This document shows positions 25,314-37,848 of a stretch of DNA of 64,000 nucleotides, in pieces. Position 1 is the first letter of the stretch, and the number at the start of each line of letters is the position of its first letter. The position numbers were made by a program, and so were the translations under genes. The DNA lies in NCBI GenBank assembly GCA_000310025.1, contig FN649727.1, forward strand, positions 1,011,025 to 1,075,024. Reading direction: 5' to 3'. The notes under the pieces are model-generated. The model worked only from the letters and a program-made list of their open reading frames with translations, had not been told where the DNA came from and did no database searches. This DNA is from Ectocarpus siliculosus (Eukaryota; Sar; Phaeophyceae; Ectocarpales; Ectocarpaceae).

Positions 25314-26767
25314 AGAACGCGTGTACCACGGCGAAGACGATATTCAGCAGGAGTCACGCGCCGGTTAATTCGCGACCTACACGGTTCACAGTCGCTGTAC
25401 CGTTCGTGTCCTGAGTTTGGTCGTTGCGAAACACACGGACATATGTTTGTGCCCCCGTTTAGTTTTTTTTTCGGTTTGGCAATGTGTATGTCCATCCAAG
25501 GACGACGTGCTTCGTCGGTGGAATCTTGTTCTATCACCGCATCAGCTTTCAAACGGGACAGACAAACGCAGTGCAGAGGATTCGTCTTCAATCCCCACCC
25601 ACCGGCGCGCTTGTTTGAGTCCACTGGGTGTTCGTGCCAAGGAGGGGCCTCTTCTGAAAGATGTATGCTTGGCGACTGTTTCTGCTTCGCTCTACAGGAC
25701 GTGCTCCTCCGTGTACACATCGTTGACGAGAGCACGATCAACCACTTCATTGGCCAGGAGAAGAGCAAGACTAAAGAGTCGATGGGAGCGACCGACGGAG
25801 ATGCGAAGACCGAGAACGGGCAGGAGAGCCCATTATTGGACGACGTCCCTACCTCGGCGTTGCACTCGACGGTCGGAGGCAATGCCGGCGACAAACGTCC
25901 CTTGACAATTTCGGCTGCTACGCCGTCGAGCCAGGGATCTTCCCTCGGAAGCAGCCTGCGGGTTACGTTGCCAAAGATTACCGCCAACTCGCCTGAATGG
26001 TCCGCCTCTGAGGGACCACTTCCCCGTGTCTCGGCCGCACTTGCCGGCGCTTTGTTCTTCGACACCAACAAACAAACGACTGGAAACAATGCCACAAACC
26101 GGGTTGTGCGCGAGACCCTCGACGTCGCAACAGCAGCATTGTCGTACTTCCGTCGTGCAACCGCTGGTGTAACTCTGCCAGCTTTCAGGGCCTTATTCAT
26201 CATGGTCACGGCGGCCGTGTAGTCATTCTGCGCGTTTCGGACGTCCTTGTCCCATAGATGCTGGGCATGCGCGCATTTCTGAAACCAAGAGCACATGATC
26301 GCTAAGATTTCCCTCCTGTCTAGCACACCAACAGAGGTGTTGCATCGCACCGCAAGCGAGATGGACGAGCCACGTCTATGGACTTAACTTGGGCAACGAG
26401 TGGACGGCCACTAAACTCCGAGGTCACCTATTGCCTTCAGCCGGAAGTATCTCGACTTGCACTTCTTGGCACGGGCTCTGGCTTTCGCTGCACTTTGCGT
26501 CGCGACCTCCCGTTTCCTGTTAGGGGTGCCAAAAAAGATCAACGATGCCAGATTTGGGTACAGGACGTGAGCGAACCGCAGTCAAGTTCTCGCTGGAGAA
26601 AGCTTAAAGTTTGGTCGGGATACGAACGCAACGGGAACAAATCTACACCAGACGCACCCCGTCCTGGCCTGTAGACTTGTTTGGCGACTAGCGGCCCCCG
26701 CCCCGGTCATGCCCGACTCGTCCTCCACCCCTGTCTCCCCTTCACCGCCCTTCCTTCTCCCCTGGTG
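25314..26767. other. Overlapping open frames on both strands, undecided
   Basis: A plus frame (about 25443-26222) and a minus frame (25244-26350) overlap almost completely. Neither contains a domain I recognise. The minus frame has a soluble, helix-like stretch near its start (AQNDYTAAVTMMNKALKAG). The plus frame is Ser/Thr-rich. At most one can be real, and both may be chance openings. Confidence 0.25.
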
Positions 26768-27314
26768 TCACCTCATCCACCTTTCCAACCCCTCCCTGTC
26801 TAGCTCTCCCGTACCCTCGCTTCCACCCCTCTTCCGGTCGTCTCCTTCCTCCGCACCCGCGCCAGAGCCCGCCCGCTTGCCCGCCTCAACCCCGTCTCTC
26901 GGAGTTACGCCCATGCCGCCGCTCTGCGATTTCATTGCCTTGCGTTCTTCACGGTCGTTGCGACGCCTTTCCCGTTCATCGTGCTTACACCATTTCTCCT
27001 CCTCCTTGCGCTTTTCAAGCTCCCTTGCTTCCGTAAGCGCTGCTACCTCCAGCTGCAAGCAATTAACTTCTTTCTTCTCTCGCCTTCTTCGCCTGCCGCC
27101 TAGAAATAGCAGCCTCATCCGCCGCTCTTATCGCCGCCGCTGCAGAGTCCGAACCGGCCTGCACTCCTAGCCTCACCTTGTGCGCGTCTTGTTCACCCTC
27201 GGGCTCCTTGTTCAGAACTTGGTCCGGCATACGCGGGTGGAAGTATCGCAAGAGGCACCGGGTGAGCGACAAAACACCTGCGTCTCGGGTGCAGACCACT
27301 AGCACGTACAACAT
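26768..27314 (-). CDS. Possible exon(s) of a charged coiled-coil protein
   Basis: On the minus strand a frame from 27314 to 27063 (ending RRQAKKAREER) overlaps a second frame from 27118 to 26768 (KKEVNCLQLEVAALTEARE, then a long Glu/Lys/Arg run, then a Gly/Ser-rich tail). Read in order they give a basic segment, a predicted coiled coil of about 50 residues and a low-complexity tail. The frame must change near 27063-27118, so either a short intron or an indel is needed. No domain is recognised. The composition bias alone could produce this, so confidence is low. Confidence 0.3.
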
Positions 27315-28024
27315 GCGAGCTTCACCGTCTTCAACTTGCCAAGCAATCTGCTCTATATGGGCAGCGACTCACCAGCGCTTGGGACAACGGGGGTGCTGCC
27401 CTGACGCAAGGAAACAGAGGGGTCAAGCGGTCCTTCTTCGAGACCCCAGCGAAGTGACACCCTTCATTGCAGTCGGGCGAGTTCGTCACCTCGACGGGGT
27501 CGTCTAGCCCTCCTGCACCTGCTTGTGTGCAACTGGACGTCAGAACAACGGTGGCCTCCGCGACCATGCGCTCCCCGCCTCGTGTGTGCAAGCAGGACTC
27601 TGCGCATCAGGGAGAAGGTCCGAGAGAGGCGAGTGTTCTCCATTTTGCAACCTTTTCTTCCCGTACCGCAAATTTTCCCAGGCGTCGCCGAAGCCTCATC
27701 AACTGTGTACATCCGTATTTATTATTTCTGCCGAGACCAACCACCTCCCGACGAAAGGACAACAATGAACAATATTGAAAAAAAAAAATGTGTGGACCAG
27801 GCCAATTTGACGAGCCACACCTCTTTCTCCATCTGTTTCGCAGAACGTCGGATGACAATGCCGCTAGCTCTCCACGGGGCGCAGGGAACACTTTCTCAAA
27901 CGTACAATACGTTGAGACGAAGGCCTTGGTCTGTACTTCGTGCTGTTTACGTACAGCGCAACAGCGGCGGGTGCGGAGGGTGCTTGGCTGCAGTACTGCT
28001 GTAGTATAAAAGTAGCGCGATACG
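27315..28024. other. No gene recognised
   Basis: Short open frames only. An A-run lies at 27778-27788. An upstream part of the possible coiled-coil gene on the minus strand could lie here but has no recognisable motif. Confidence 0.4.
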
Positions 28025-28275
28025 GTACACGGGTGGCCAGACGCAGGTTATGCGTAGGTTGGGGCACCAACTACAACCTGGGGGGGGAGGTTGTAGGGAG
28101 GTTGCAGCCCAAAGCGTGCAAGGTATCCCGCATCTTGGATAGTGGCGTTATTGCAATCAACACGGCGGCTGCAAGCCTGAAGAAAAAATGGGTTCAAGGT
28201 CGAACTCGGCCTCCCAACCCCCCCCCCGCCAGGTTGTAGTTCGTGCCCAACCTGCCCCTCTGGCCACCAGTGTAG
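28025..28275. mobile_element. Candidate MITE with ~50-bp terminal inverted repeats
   Basis: The left end (about 28029-28090: GGTGGCCAG, a GCAGGTT block, GGTTGGGGCACCAACTACAACC, then a G-run) matches the reverse complement of the right end (about 28213-28270: C-run, GGTTGTAGTTCGTGCCCAACC, a CCTCTGGCCACC end). The spacer is about 120 bp and non-coding. The inner ends of the arms are G- or C-homopolymers. No clear target-site duplication was found, so the exact limits are uncertain. Confidence 0.55.
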
Positions 28276-29139
28276 GCAAACAAAGAAAAAAAAGCACCCG
28301 CTGTAATCAATGCACCGGCTGTGCCAACAAATCTCTGCTGTACAGCAACAACCACTGCCTTACAGCGTGCTACACTACAAGTTTGGAGAGGAAGGCACAG
28401 CTGTGATGTGCGGTGATGTGCTGTGCTGTTAGGCAGGACGTGTGTGTGTGGAGACCAAGAAGAGACCGAGGTTTTTTTTCTTCAGTAGGCGATATGGAGT
28501 CTACACCGAACTGCTGCTGCTGCTGTATAGTCTAGACTCTGTGTCGTAGCTCTTACCAACCTCTCCTAGCAAAAGGATACATAGGTTTCTCACACGAGCA
28601 AGGCTAGGTTCCTCACCCCAACACAACCCTAACCCTCACCCACGGCCAACGCACGGCCTAGCGGCCGCAAACTGGGCGAGCACGCCGCTGCGCCACTGCG
28701 AGAGGGCGCTGGAGAGGAATCCGCCCCGAACGGTGCTGTGTAGAACCAACGCCAAACAACGCCCGACCAATCAGAAAGCGTTATTGAAGAGAACAAAGAT
28801 GCAGCAGTTGATTCTTGTTCTCAAACGCCCGAATGGCGCTTCCTCTTCGGTTTTTGGGGTAGAAATATTCTTCCCTATAGAGCTAGTCCTCCCTTGCCGC
28901 GTCTGTCGGCCTCAAACCTGTTTGTGGCTGTTGCTATCATGCCGCCAAAACTGGCCAAATTTGCTGGTTTTCTAGCACAATATGTTGCGTTTTGGTACAG
29001 GGGATAGGCTTGTGTTGTCCCCTCCGTGTCACAAAATTGACATGGACGTCCATGGCTCTATATGCATGATGAGCCGCTGTTGCCGGTAGATCTAACCACC
29101 CCGTATTAGTATCCAAACACACGAACATTGTCGAGGGGA
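28276..29139. other. Intergenic stretch 5' of the ankyrin gene
   Basis: No convincing coding sequence. It includes a two-unit telomere-like motif (AACCCTAACCCT, about 28625-28636) and a CTG run near 28511-28524. A promoter for the ankyrin gene should lie here, but no specific element can be named. Confidence 0.4.
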
Positions 29140-30570
29140 ATGGAACTTGTAGAGCTCGACGAACACGGCAAGGACAAATATGGCATCTCGAGAGGCCCCA
29201 TCCCCATCATCAACGCCGCCGGGAGAGGTTTGTCGAAAATCGTCAGGAAATTGGTCGAGCAGGGACACGATGTATCGCTAACAAACGACGCTGGTTTCAC
29301 GGCTCTGCATACTGCGGCCCACCACGGCCACGCCGACATCGCGAGGGTACTGGCCAAGGCCGGCTCGGATCTAGAGGCGACGACCCTCGAAGGCGACACG
29401 CCGCTTCATTTGGCCACGAGCGTGGGGGAAACTGCAGCGATGAGGGCCCTGATCGAAGAAGGCGCTTCCGTCGACAGCCGTAATCCCGGAGGGGCGACAC
29501 CGCTGTACATTGCGGCGATGCAGGGACACCTGGGCGCGGTGAAGGTGCTCCTTCACGCCAAGGCAAACCCTCTGCTGACTTGGTCATCGGAATCTTCAGG
29601 CAGGAGCTTCGTCCCGCTGGAAGTCGCGGCGCAGACCGGCCGGTCGGCAGTGGTGAGCGAACTGTTGCGCGAATTCGGTATCCGTTGTTGTGGTGGGCCG
29701 AGTGGTGGGTTAGATGCTCTCCGCGTCGCCGCAGTGTATGGACAGGTTGACATAATGTCGATGCTCATGGATGCCGGAGTGGTGGATCCTGTCGGTCTAG
29801 CCCTGCTCGCCGCCGTCGGGAGCGGCAAGGAGGCAGCGGTAGGGTTTCTTTTGCGGCAGCAGGAGGAGCGGTGGCAAACTTCTTACGTGAACATCGCCCG
29901 CGACGACGATGGCTTAACGGCTTTGCTGTGGAGCTTCCGGGGTAACAAAAACAAGCCGTGCAACCCCAGGATCACGCGGCGTCTTGTGGACGCAGGGGCG
30001 GACACGACCTCGGCCGTGCAGCTCCGCGCCAAACGCAGTCGCACCTGCGTCAATGTGACGCCACTGGAGTACGTGAACGATTGGGCCCTTCGTGAAACCA
30101 ACGGAGACCACCCTGCAACCGACGAGCAACTGCTCCGGCTAGAGGCTACCCGCCGCGTGCTTTTGCGAGTGGTGGCCGTTCACGCAGTTTCTTGGATATG
30201 GCCCAGCGATGCCCCACTTCTCGCACGTCCCGCAAATAGCCCGAGAACGGCCAAGCATTCTCCGACTCAGCTGACGACGGTGCTGCCGGTCTTGAGGCGG
30301 AGGGCGGGAAGGCGTGCTTTGCTTTGGGACACGCTGTTCAGGTGGGCGGTGACGCAGTTTTTCGACCGAATTGTTGAGCGGTTTTATTTGGTTTTGTCCT
30401 GTGCCATGATTTCGCGACGTAGCGAAACGGTTTTCCTACGTTTGTTGTGTTCCTGTCTTTGCTCTGGTCGACATGCTCCCGTCGAGGTTACCAATAAAAG
30501 AGACGTCGGGAGATCCCTGGGCGCCCACACGGTGACGTATGCCAATGGGTCGCGCGTTGTTATATTATGA
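29140..30570 (+). CDS. Ankyrin-repeat protein
   Basis: A single long frame of 476 codons from ATG 29140 to TGA 30568-30570. The first ~150 residues hold four ankyrin repeats. Clear consensus cores are GFTALHTAAHHGHADIARVL, GDTPLHLATSVGE and GATPLYIAAMQGHLGAVKVL. More degenerate repeats follow (PLEVAAQTGRSAVVSELL, DALRVAAVYGQVDIMSML, LTALLWS) up to about residue 290. The C-terminal part is basic and contains AVHAVSWIWPSDAP, a tail I associate with a multi-copy brown-algal ankyrin family. Ankyrin repeats mediate protein binding; the partner is unknown. The last ~60 codons are less convincing, and a splice near 30350 is possible. Confidence 0.8.
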   Translation: MELVELDEHGKDKYGISRGPIPIINAAGRGLSKIVRKLVEQGHDVSLTNDAGFTALHTAAHHGHADIARVLAKAGSDLEATTLEGDTPLHLATSVGETAAMRALIEEGASVDSRNPGGATPLYIAAMQGHLGAVKVLLHAKANPLLTWSSESSGRSFVPLEVAAQTGRSAVVSELLREFGIRCCGGPSGGLDALRVAAVYGQVDIMSMLMDAGVVDPVGLALLAAVGSGKEAAVGFLLRQQEERWQTSYVNIARDDDGLTALLWSFRGNKNKPCNPRITRRLVDAGADTTSAVQLRAKRSRTCVNVTPLEYVNDWALRETNGDHPATDEQLLRLEATRRVLLRVVAVHAVSWIWPSDAPLLARPANSPRTAKHSPTQLTTVLPVLRRRAGRRALLWDTLFRWAVTQFFDRIVERFYLVLSCAMISRRSETVFLRLLCSCLCSGRHAPVEVTNKRDVGRSLGAHTVTYANGSRVVIL

Positions 30571-33273
30571 TCAACGGGCAGACAGCACCAGCACCAGCAC
30601 CACCTCCACTACCACCACCTCTCTTTTCTCGCTCAGGCCGCTCATTTCTCGTCTCTTCGTTCCTTTATGATTGTGCTGCTGCTTTGTCAGGTATTCGAAG
30701 AAGTCTTGACTGGGAGTGACTGGTGAGGCGCGTCGAATCTCGTCACGTCTTCCGTAGTGCTGCTTTCCTTGTCGATTGGGTTAGAGAGAGATAAAGCCGG
30801 GTGGCAGCAGCGCCTATGGAAACCTCTGAAATGCGGGGGCGTCTGGCGAATGCTGTGTTGATGATTTGTTTCGCGTGGTGTTTATTGAAAAAGGCACCTA
30901 ACGCGCCATGCACCTACATCCGAACCGAACTTGTCTTTTCTGGGTACATCCTAAGTGTGTTTTTCTTTCGTTTTCTCAATTGTTATTTCACCTCACATCC
31001 CGGGTAGTGGGGAGCGGAGGGCTCCAAGATGTTTCTTGAATTGTGATTTATCTTTTTGCTCCATCTTTCTTTGTATTTTATCGCTCCGCTGACCCCTCGG
31101 GGGTCCCTTTTTGTTTTTTACATGCCTTTTTTTAGGGAAGTTAACCTGTGACCGCGGACCGCGTCAAGTGTTGGATTTGTAAGGAAAGAGGGACAGAAGG
31201 AGGTATTGGATAGAGCGACCGCGACAGTTTTTAATGAGATGACAACAAAAACAACAACAACAACGACGACGACAACATCAACGGTCTCCGGGGACGTACC
31301 ATCGGTTGTGGCCGTGTGTCTCCATGAAAAATTTTCGCCAAGCGTTTTCATCAGTCTTGCAACATGTAGACCGTGTTTCGAGCTGGACACGGTGCTGCGA
31401 GGTTCAATCGGGTGCTGAAGGCACAAACTCGCGCACTTGCGAAACATGTCGCTCATGATCTCACAGACGTGTTAGCCGAACGTGAAGTTTCGGGGCGCAA
31501 ACGGCCCCCAAACAAAGCGCGTGCGTACAGGACCCTCAGTTATGTCACAGAGGCACAGGATGTCGTGAGGGTGCTGAACATGGCAATACCGAAGGCACCA
31601 GCCGGTCACCGGTTTTTCTGCTGATGAAGGCACACAGCTTGTGGTGGCTGTGTGAGAGCCAGCAGATCGCTGCCCCTCTCCTTTTTTTGTTGTCCGTATG
31701 TGCTCAGTATGGTCGATTGGCTCCTTGGCCTGTTGAAATGGCATGACCGTACTTAAACAATGAGTCGTCGACCACCCCCTGTCGACGACAACGGTATCTG
31801 TCATTTCTACAAACGTTTTCAATGTTTCCCACATAATGGGTTGCTCCCGACTCGCCCTCCCTCCACTCGTCCGCGGTAGGAATGGGAGAGATTGAGATGA
31901 AAGAGGTAGGCGATGAGTGGCGTCGACCATAGCAAACACGGGCGGTCCTGGTCACCGTCGGGGTAGTTCCAACGCAAAGTACCTTCCGAAACAGAAAGGG
32001 GGGTGTACAGAAGAGAGGACACAACACATTTTCGTTTCGGCGATACTCTTGTTGCATAACGAAGGATTGGAAAGTTTCAAAATGAGGCTGAATCTCTGCA
32101 CGTAGGGGGATACAAGGAGGTTAAATATGTCAAGCTACAGTAGAGTAAGGTGGATTTGCTGAAGCAAGCACCATTCCACACGGAATCGATGGGTTGCCGC
32201 GGGGGTGCAACACAACCGGCAAGAGGATACAGACGGATACAGACGTTGTCTGTATCCGCCAGTACCACAACCATAATGCCTGCCTGGACAACACCTCGCT
32301 GGAGGCACAAAGGGCTTGGGTGGGATATCACTCAACAGCAGCTTGGTCATCAATCGAAGTAACGACGGAGGTTAAGAAATATGTGTTCTTGCCGCCTGAT
32401 CCTCCAGACACTTGCAGAGTCAGAACGCACCATGCGACATGCAACGAACGAAGCCATGTGTTTTGGGGTGTGACTCGTCATAAGACCTTCCGTACACGGT
32501 ATGCACAAAACGACGTGTTCTCTCAGGCAAGCCGGAAAACTTGCAGTACTTGTTCAAGAAGGTGATGGTAGCAAGTGTAACCGCGATGTCATCAGAGAGA
32601 GAGAGAGAGAGAGAGGAGTTAGGAGGAAGATGTATCAAAGACCAAACACTGCAAGCTGGTTCGCTGTGATGGCAAAGGAACGGGTTCGGGTATTCAGTCT
32701 AATGAGCGTGAGCAAACGAATACGACCAAGAGAGGGCAACTTCAAGCAAACGGAGGTTTGCCGATTGCATCATGAACACAACAATATGAATCTAGTCCGC
32801 CCTAAGTGCTCCAGCTTGTGTACATCAAAGAAAAGAGACTAAGGCACTCATTGTTGAAGCACGTACAATGTTTTCACTCGGGTAGTGGGCTCGAAAAACG
32901 TCGATGATCAGACCCCCTCAGATCCATCACCAGCTCCTCGTCCCCATCCGCTGCTTTGAACAGTTGGGCCTCTGACAAGGGATTGAGTGGGGTGACGCCA
33001 ACAGGAGAGGTCTGCGGCTCAGGAACATGGAGGTCACCAACGATTCGAGTGGGTCAGGGGATTGCATAGCCTACAAGGTACAGTCTATTGCGTTCTGAGG
33101 AAAATCAGTTGTGAGTTCGTTAGTAGACGAAGGCATCGAACCCCTGCCCCATCTGTCGGCAACGTATCGAGACCGTGGCAATCGAGATACGTAAGAACTG
33201 GAGGGTCGCAAGAGATTCAAGCCCGGCGTCTGACTGAGGTCTAGCGTATAGCTTGGCGATGCCACCCTAGGCA
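30571..33273. other. Intergenic stretch, no gene seen
   Basis: Contains a CAC-rich tract (30587-30630), an ACA/ACG tract (31247-31280) and a GA tract (32597-32616). Open frames are short and unlike proteins. The 3' untranslated regions of the ankyrin gene (from the left) and of the receptor gene (from the right) should reach into it. Confidence 0.45.
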
Positions 33274-36200
33274 CTAGTCACAGACAAACGCACCCCGGTC
33301 CAAAGCTATGCGCTTCTGGAACTTATTGAGTAGGTTTTGCTCAATCATTCGGACGATGTCGTCGAACGGTTCCTTAAAGATGCTGACCCGTTCCTCGACA
33401 CTGAGCTCGTTGAAGGCCTCCCTGTGGTTCGGGATAACGACGGAACGGGTATTCAACATGGCCGGTCGAGTGTAAGGTGTTTTCAACGATATCCGATCAC
33501 TGCGGACGTCTGCTGAGAATGCCGAGCCCACGACACGACCACTCTGGAGCTCTAGCGCAAGTTGAAATCGAGGTGGTGTCACGTTCTCCTTATTGCCTTG
33601 CTACGAGTGTTGATAGACGGGTGTCCATCTTCGAATCGCGAGGCCCCCAAGGGGTTGGGATTCCTGGGATACAGTTGCCAAAGACGCGTAGGAGTACTGT
33701 ACCTTGTTCTGAATGGCGCGATGCGTTTTTGCATTGCGCTGGATATGTTTACCTCATCGGGTGACGTGGGAAGCAGGTAATGGTTCAGGATGTGCAACAA
33801 GCTGTTGAAAGACCGTCCTCAGGGCTTCTCTCGATCTGCAGTATATTTTCACGACATAGCGCGCAAACGAGGTGAGCCCGTTGGGGTGAGAAAATTTCCA
33901 CAAACACGACCCGACGGGTATCAAATCCCGCCCGATAGCAGACAATTGCTCTGTTGGCGACGTTTTCAAGTCTCGACCCTATGTATGTACAACAAATTCC
34001 CCGGAGTGGAATCATCTATCGATTCTTGCCTCATCTCAACCTTACCAACCTGATATCCAAGATGCATGGTGTCGCCCTTTCGGTATGCATGCGGAGACCT
34101 AAGGTTTTTGTGCGACACTGGGTATATCAAGGGAGCATCATCAAATGTCATGTTCTGTATTTGGTTGTTGTACATGTGCTTACGAGGCTTGACGCCATGC
34201 GTTCGTAGCGGAAAACGTCGACGAGGAAATCCCAGCTCTCCATGCACAAGTTCTCTTGGCAGAAATTTCCAAACTGCTCAGCAATTTCTCCACCACTGCT
34301 TGCCAGCCCTACCACGCCATCCACATCCAACGCTGACGCGGCAACCGTCTCTTCGACAGGAACCACAGTGGCCCTGAACCATGCCTGCACCCCACCACGG
34401 TGGGCTCTCACCATGGGAAGGAGCAAGCTGCGTCGATGCGACAGCCAATATATTGAGCAAGATTAGCGCGGGCGGCCAAATGGTGGAGCATTGCCTTGGC
34501 TTTCATTGTGGCTTCATGCAGGCGGCACGTGAGAGAAACAGTTCTCCCCGGACAAAATCACGCCCTGTTATACGTCCTCGCCAAGAGGGGGGAGGGCTGA
34601 CTACATAGCACGGGCCTGTATCACGTCCCACTTGGAAGCCAAACCCTATTATGTCGGCGCGGACGCAGAGCCTAAGCGAATGTGCCTGATTCTCAGGCGA
34701 ATCAACCTGTTCGAGGCATAATAACTACCGACTGCGACAATGAACTGTGTCTCACCCCGAAATTCCACTGTTCATCCCCACCAGGAGCGCTTGCACTTCG
34801 ACCACAACGTGAAGCGCGGATGTATTGGATCATATTTCCAGTTCCACCAGCACCTGGATCACCCACAGTACAGCTGCGTATAATGCAGAGACAGAGGTCC
34901 AGGGACAGCGTAGCGTGTTGATTGGTGGGTCCAACGTATCATCACGCAATCGTAGGTGAATATTGCTATTCCAGAATCTGTCAGTCTTGGCTCTCATCGT
35001 GCATGACGCACGGCAAGCTGAGGATGGCCGCAACTTGACCGCAAACTTCCTCTGTACGCCCTGGGGGCGTGATAATGGTGTATGACACGTATGACAACGA
35101 TGAAACAAGGCCTGTTTTTGCATCTCAGAACTCGTACCACTGACGGAAAACACTATTCGTCTAATATATCCTCCCCTCTGCATGAGGACGCTCACCCTAC
35201 TCTTGACTGGTGTCGGAAAGCCTTCCGAGAGAGGGTCTAGAGTGCAAAATGGAAGAGCTAACATAGCTTTGTGTAACGTTTAGATAGCTATTTTTCCTCA
35301 CCTACGCAGCAGGAGCAGCCGATGAACACACAACACAATTCCTCACGAAGGTTGAAGGCGTCGTTTACTGGCGATATACGTATGGACAAACACGACATCG
35401 GCGCTGCGCCACAAAGGAGTACTGCTCCCGCGAGAATGATGTCGTCCCAGTAGAAACACTCTCGCATGTCACTGCAGAGCAGAGAATAAGAGCAGTTGAG
35501 CCGGGAGATCGGAGGATAAGTGTACCCCCAAAACTCGTTTTCATGTTGCGCTCGATTGACAGGTCTCCGCGACCATGACCGTGCTTAGGCGTTTATCGAA
35601 AGTGGGATGCATTGGTGCATACTCGTCGAGGCGAAAGAGAAGGGTGATGGGGCAAACGCTTGGCAGCGCACCTTCTTCCAAGGCTACGGTAGCAATGAAA
35701 TGCTACGCCACGTTGCTGGTTTATCTAAACGTTCGAAAACGTGACCCCAACGCTTGCATGACACCTGCACCTGCCCATGGAACCGACATTTCGAAGGATC
35801 AAGCGTTCGGTTCTCAACCTGGAATGAGCGTTGACCCTTACGTACATAGTTCCCATTTGTTCTTTTACTACCGTGCCGTGATCTGAAATGATTGGTGGAT
35901 GGACGTCGGAAAAATTCCATGTTCAGCAGTTCGTCGGTTTTACAAGCTACACGTACTCTGCAATCACATTCGGCCTTGCACGAGCCGTCCGCTCTGGCAG
36001 GCTTCAAGCTGTGCCTTTGGTTGTCACCTGGAGTAGTGTGCAGGATCGGTCCCGAAGAATATCCTGGCTCGGATGGTCAGCCCAATGCAGGCCACGGCCC
36101 AGAAGCCCAAAGCATAATTTCTCTTCACGAATCTAGCGTACTTGAGCCGATATTTGCGATTGTACGCGATCACCAATCGCACGGCCCGAATCACGTACGG

Positions 36201-36762
36201 GGTCGTGGAAAACATGAGCACTGCAACAAGAAAGTGTCCCAGCACGGCCGGATGAGGGGAGGGGGGCGTGGTGGAACGCGGTGGAAATTGATGTTTTCGT
36301 GGAACAAACCAAAAGATGGTACATACTTGTACAAGGCAACCAGCAGAAGTACATTGAATGGTGTGACTGCATGTTCCCCGACGGCATACATACGTGGGTT
36401 TCGGCTTCAAACCAAGTCAGTGAGTTCATATCGATTCCACGAAAGCATTGCAGTTGTGACAGCGGTATGCAAAAGACTGTAATAGTACTAGGTACCCTAA
36501 TAGACTCCTCGTTCACAGGTTAGAACTAAGGCATTGGTGGTGTTCCCTTCGTCTTACCGCCGTAGGAGACGGTGAAGCTGACCCAGCAAGGTAAGGTGGT
36601 GCCCATGCTTCGTAGCAGCCAGTTTACGAGTGAAGGCGACCTCGCCGCTACCTCGAAGTCGTTCCTGTGCACAAAAAAACTCGACAACAAGACCAACCAC
36701 CCGAGTACGACGGTCGCCAACGACAGAAGAAGAATCACGGGCACCCAAACCATGCCCGAGAT
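33274..36762 (-). CDS. 7TM receptor-like protein with C-terminal RGS domain
   Basis: Multi-exon gene rebuilt on the minus strand. Visible exons are 36762-36558, 36220-36028, 35471-35302, 34384-34184, 34098-34046, 33801-33703 and 33421-33274. Phases fit between the first three and between the last four. The first exon gives a hydrophobic helix (VILLLSLATVVLGWLVLL) followed by VAARSPSLV. The second gives TPYVIRAVRLVIAYN, the Arg-rich end of a third helix, plus another helix. The third gives a helix ending SCLSIRI and a second hydrophobic run. The last four build an RGS domain: FCQENLCMESWDFLVDVFRYE, then YLLPTSPDEVNIS, then FDDIVRMIEQNLLNKF, and a TGA stop. RGS domains speed GTP hydrolysis by G-alpha. 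At least one exon between 35301 and 34385 (last helices) and the N-terminus are unresolved. Confidence 0.72.
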
Positions 36763-37848
36763 CTGCTTGCGTCAAAAAGACCTGTACTGCTGTCCGGTCG
36801 ATTTGGTTTTGCACCTCAACATACATACCGGATGCGCCGACACAGCGTACAAATTCAGTCCATTCACGAATATCTTTATCATTAGCATCGACCGGGCCAA
36901 CCGGCTGACCAAAGTGAAAAGACGTCAACGATCTATTCCCCAAACGCCGCGCTGAACAACATGAAAAATGACGAGGTCTTCTGTTCTGTTCGTGGAAGCA
37001 TATCAGTCAGGCTGTTGGCATCCTGTAAGTCCTGGTTCATCGGAGGAGCGATTTTGTCTCGCAAAAACACAGACTCTAACCAAACTCTAACAATTAGCCC
37101 AACGCACTGGAGGAGATAAACTCCATAGGTATGTACTTCAAGAACAACACACGAAGTCAGAACAAAATACAAGAGACTGACGAGATCCACGTAAAATATT
37201 CCGCTTGCTTTGAAGCGCTGTCTGGTTGTCGTCAATAGGTGAACAACGGCAGAATGATTTTTTCGGAGGAACACACACCACGCGTCTCAACTGTTGTATA
37301 TCTAACGTGCACAGCCCGCACACACAAAACAAAAAACCGTAGACATACAGGTACTTTCTGACGCTATGAATTCATTGCAAATCTGTCTCAGACTATTTTC
37401 TATGATAGAGATGGATTCGTTGTGTCATATTAAGAAAAAAAAAAAAAAAAGAAGATACGGATGGAGAGGAACTGGAAAAAAAGATAACGGAGACAACCGC
37501 AACGACAAACCAGATGTTAACAACAAAGACGACGACCACAATGTTTCCTATGTTTCCTTTTCCGTATCTACATGAATGTACTCTGACTCGCTTTCCCGAA
37601 TACTGAGTGTGAGAAGCTATGTAGCTACACTAGCCCCCACAGGTGGTGCGTGAGAAAATATACAACAAAGAGCAAGGCAGCGACTTTGCTAGCGAACTAG
37701 CGAACAGCGAACAGCGGGACAGCGGGCAACAATCCCGCCGCAAAGAACCAAACCAACAAAGAGCGGTGCAGTGTTGTCTCTGCTCACGGAGCCCCCACGG
37801 TGCCTGGCTGCTTGCTCCAAAACAGAAAAACGACCAACACACACCACG
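36763..37848. other. Divergent intergenic region between receptor and EMB8-like hydrolase
   Basis: The receptor gene runs leftward and the hydrolase rightward, so this region should hold both promoters and the receptor's first exon(s). A minus frame at 36933-37274 might include an N-terminal extracellular segment, but it shows no motif. An A-tract lies at 37435-37450. No TATA-like element could be assigned with confidence. Confidence 0.4.
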
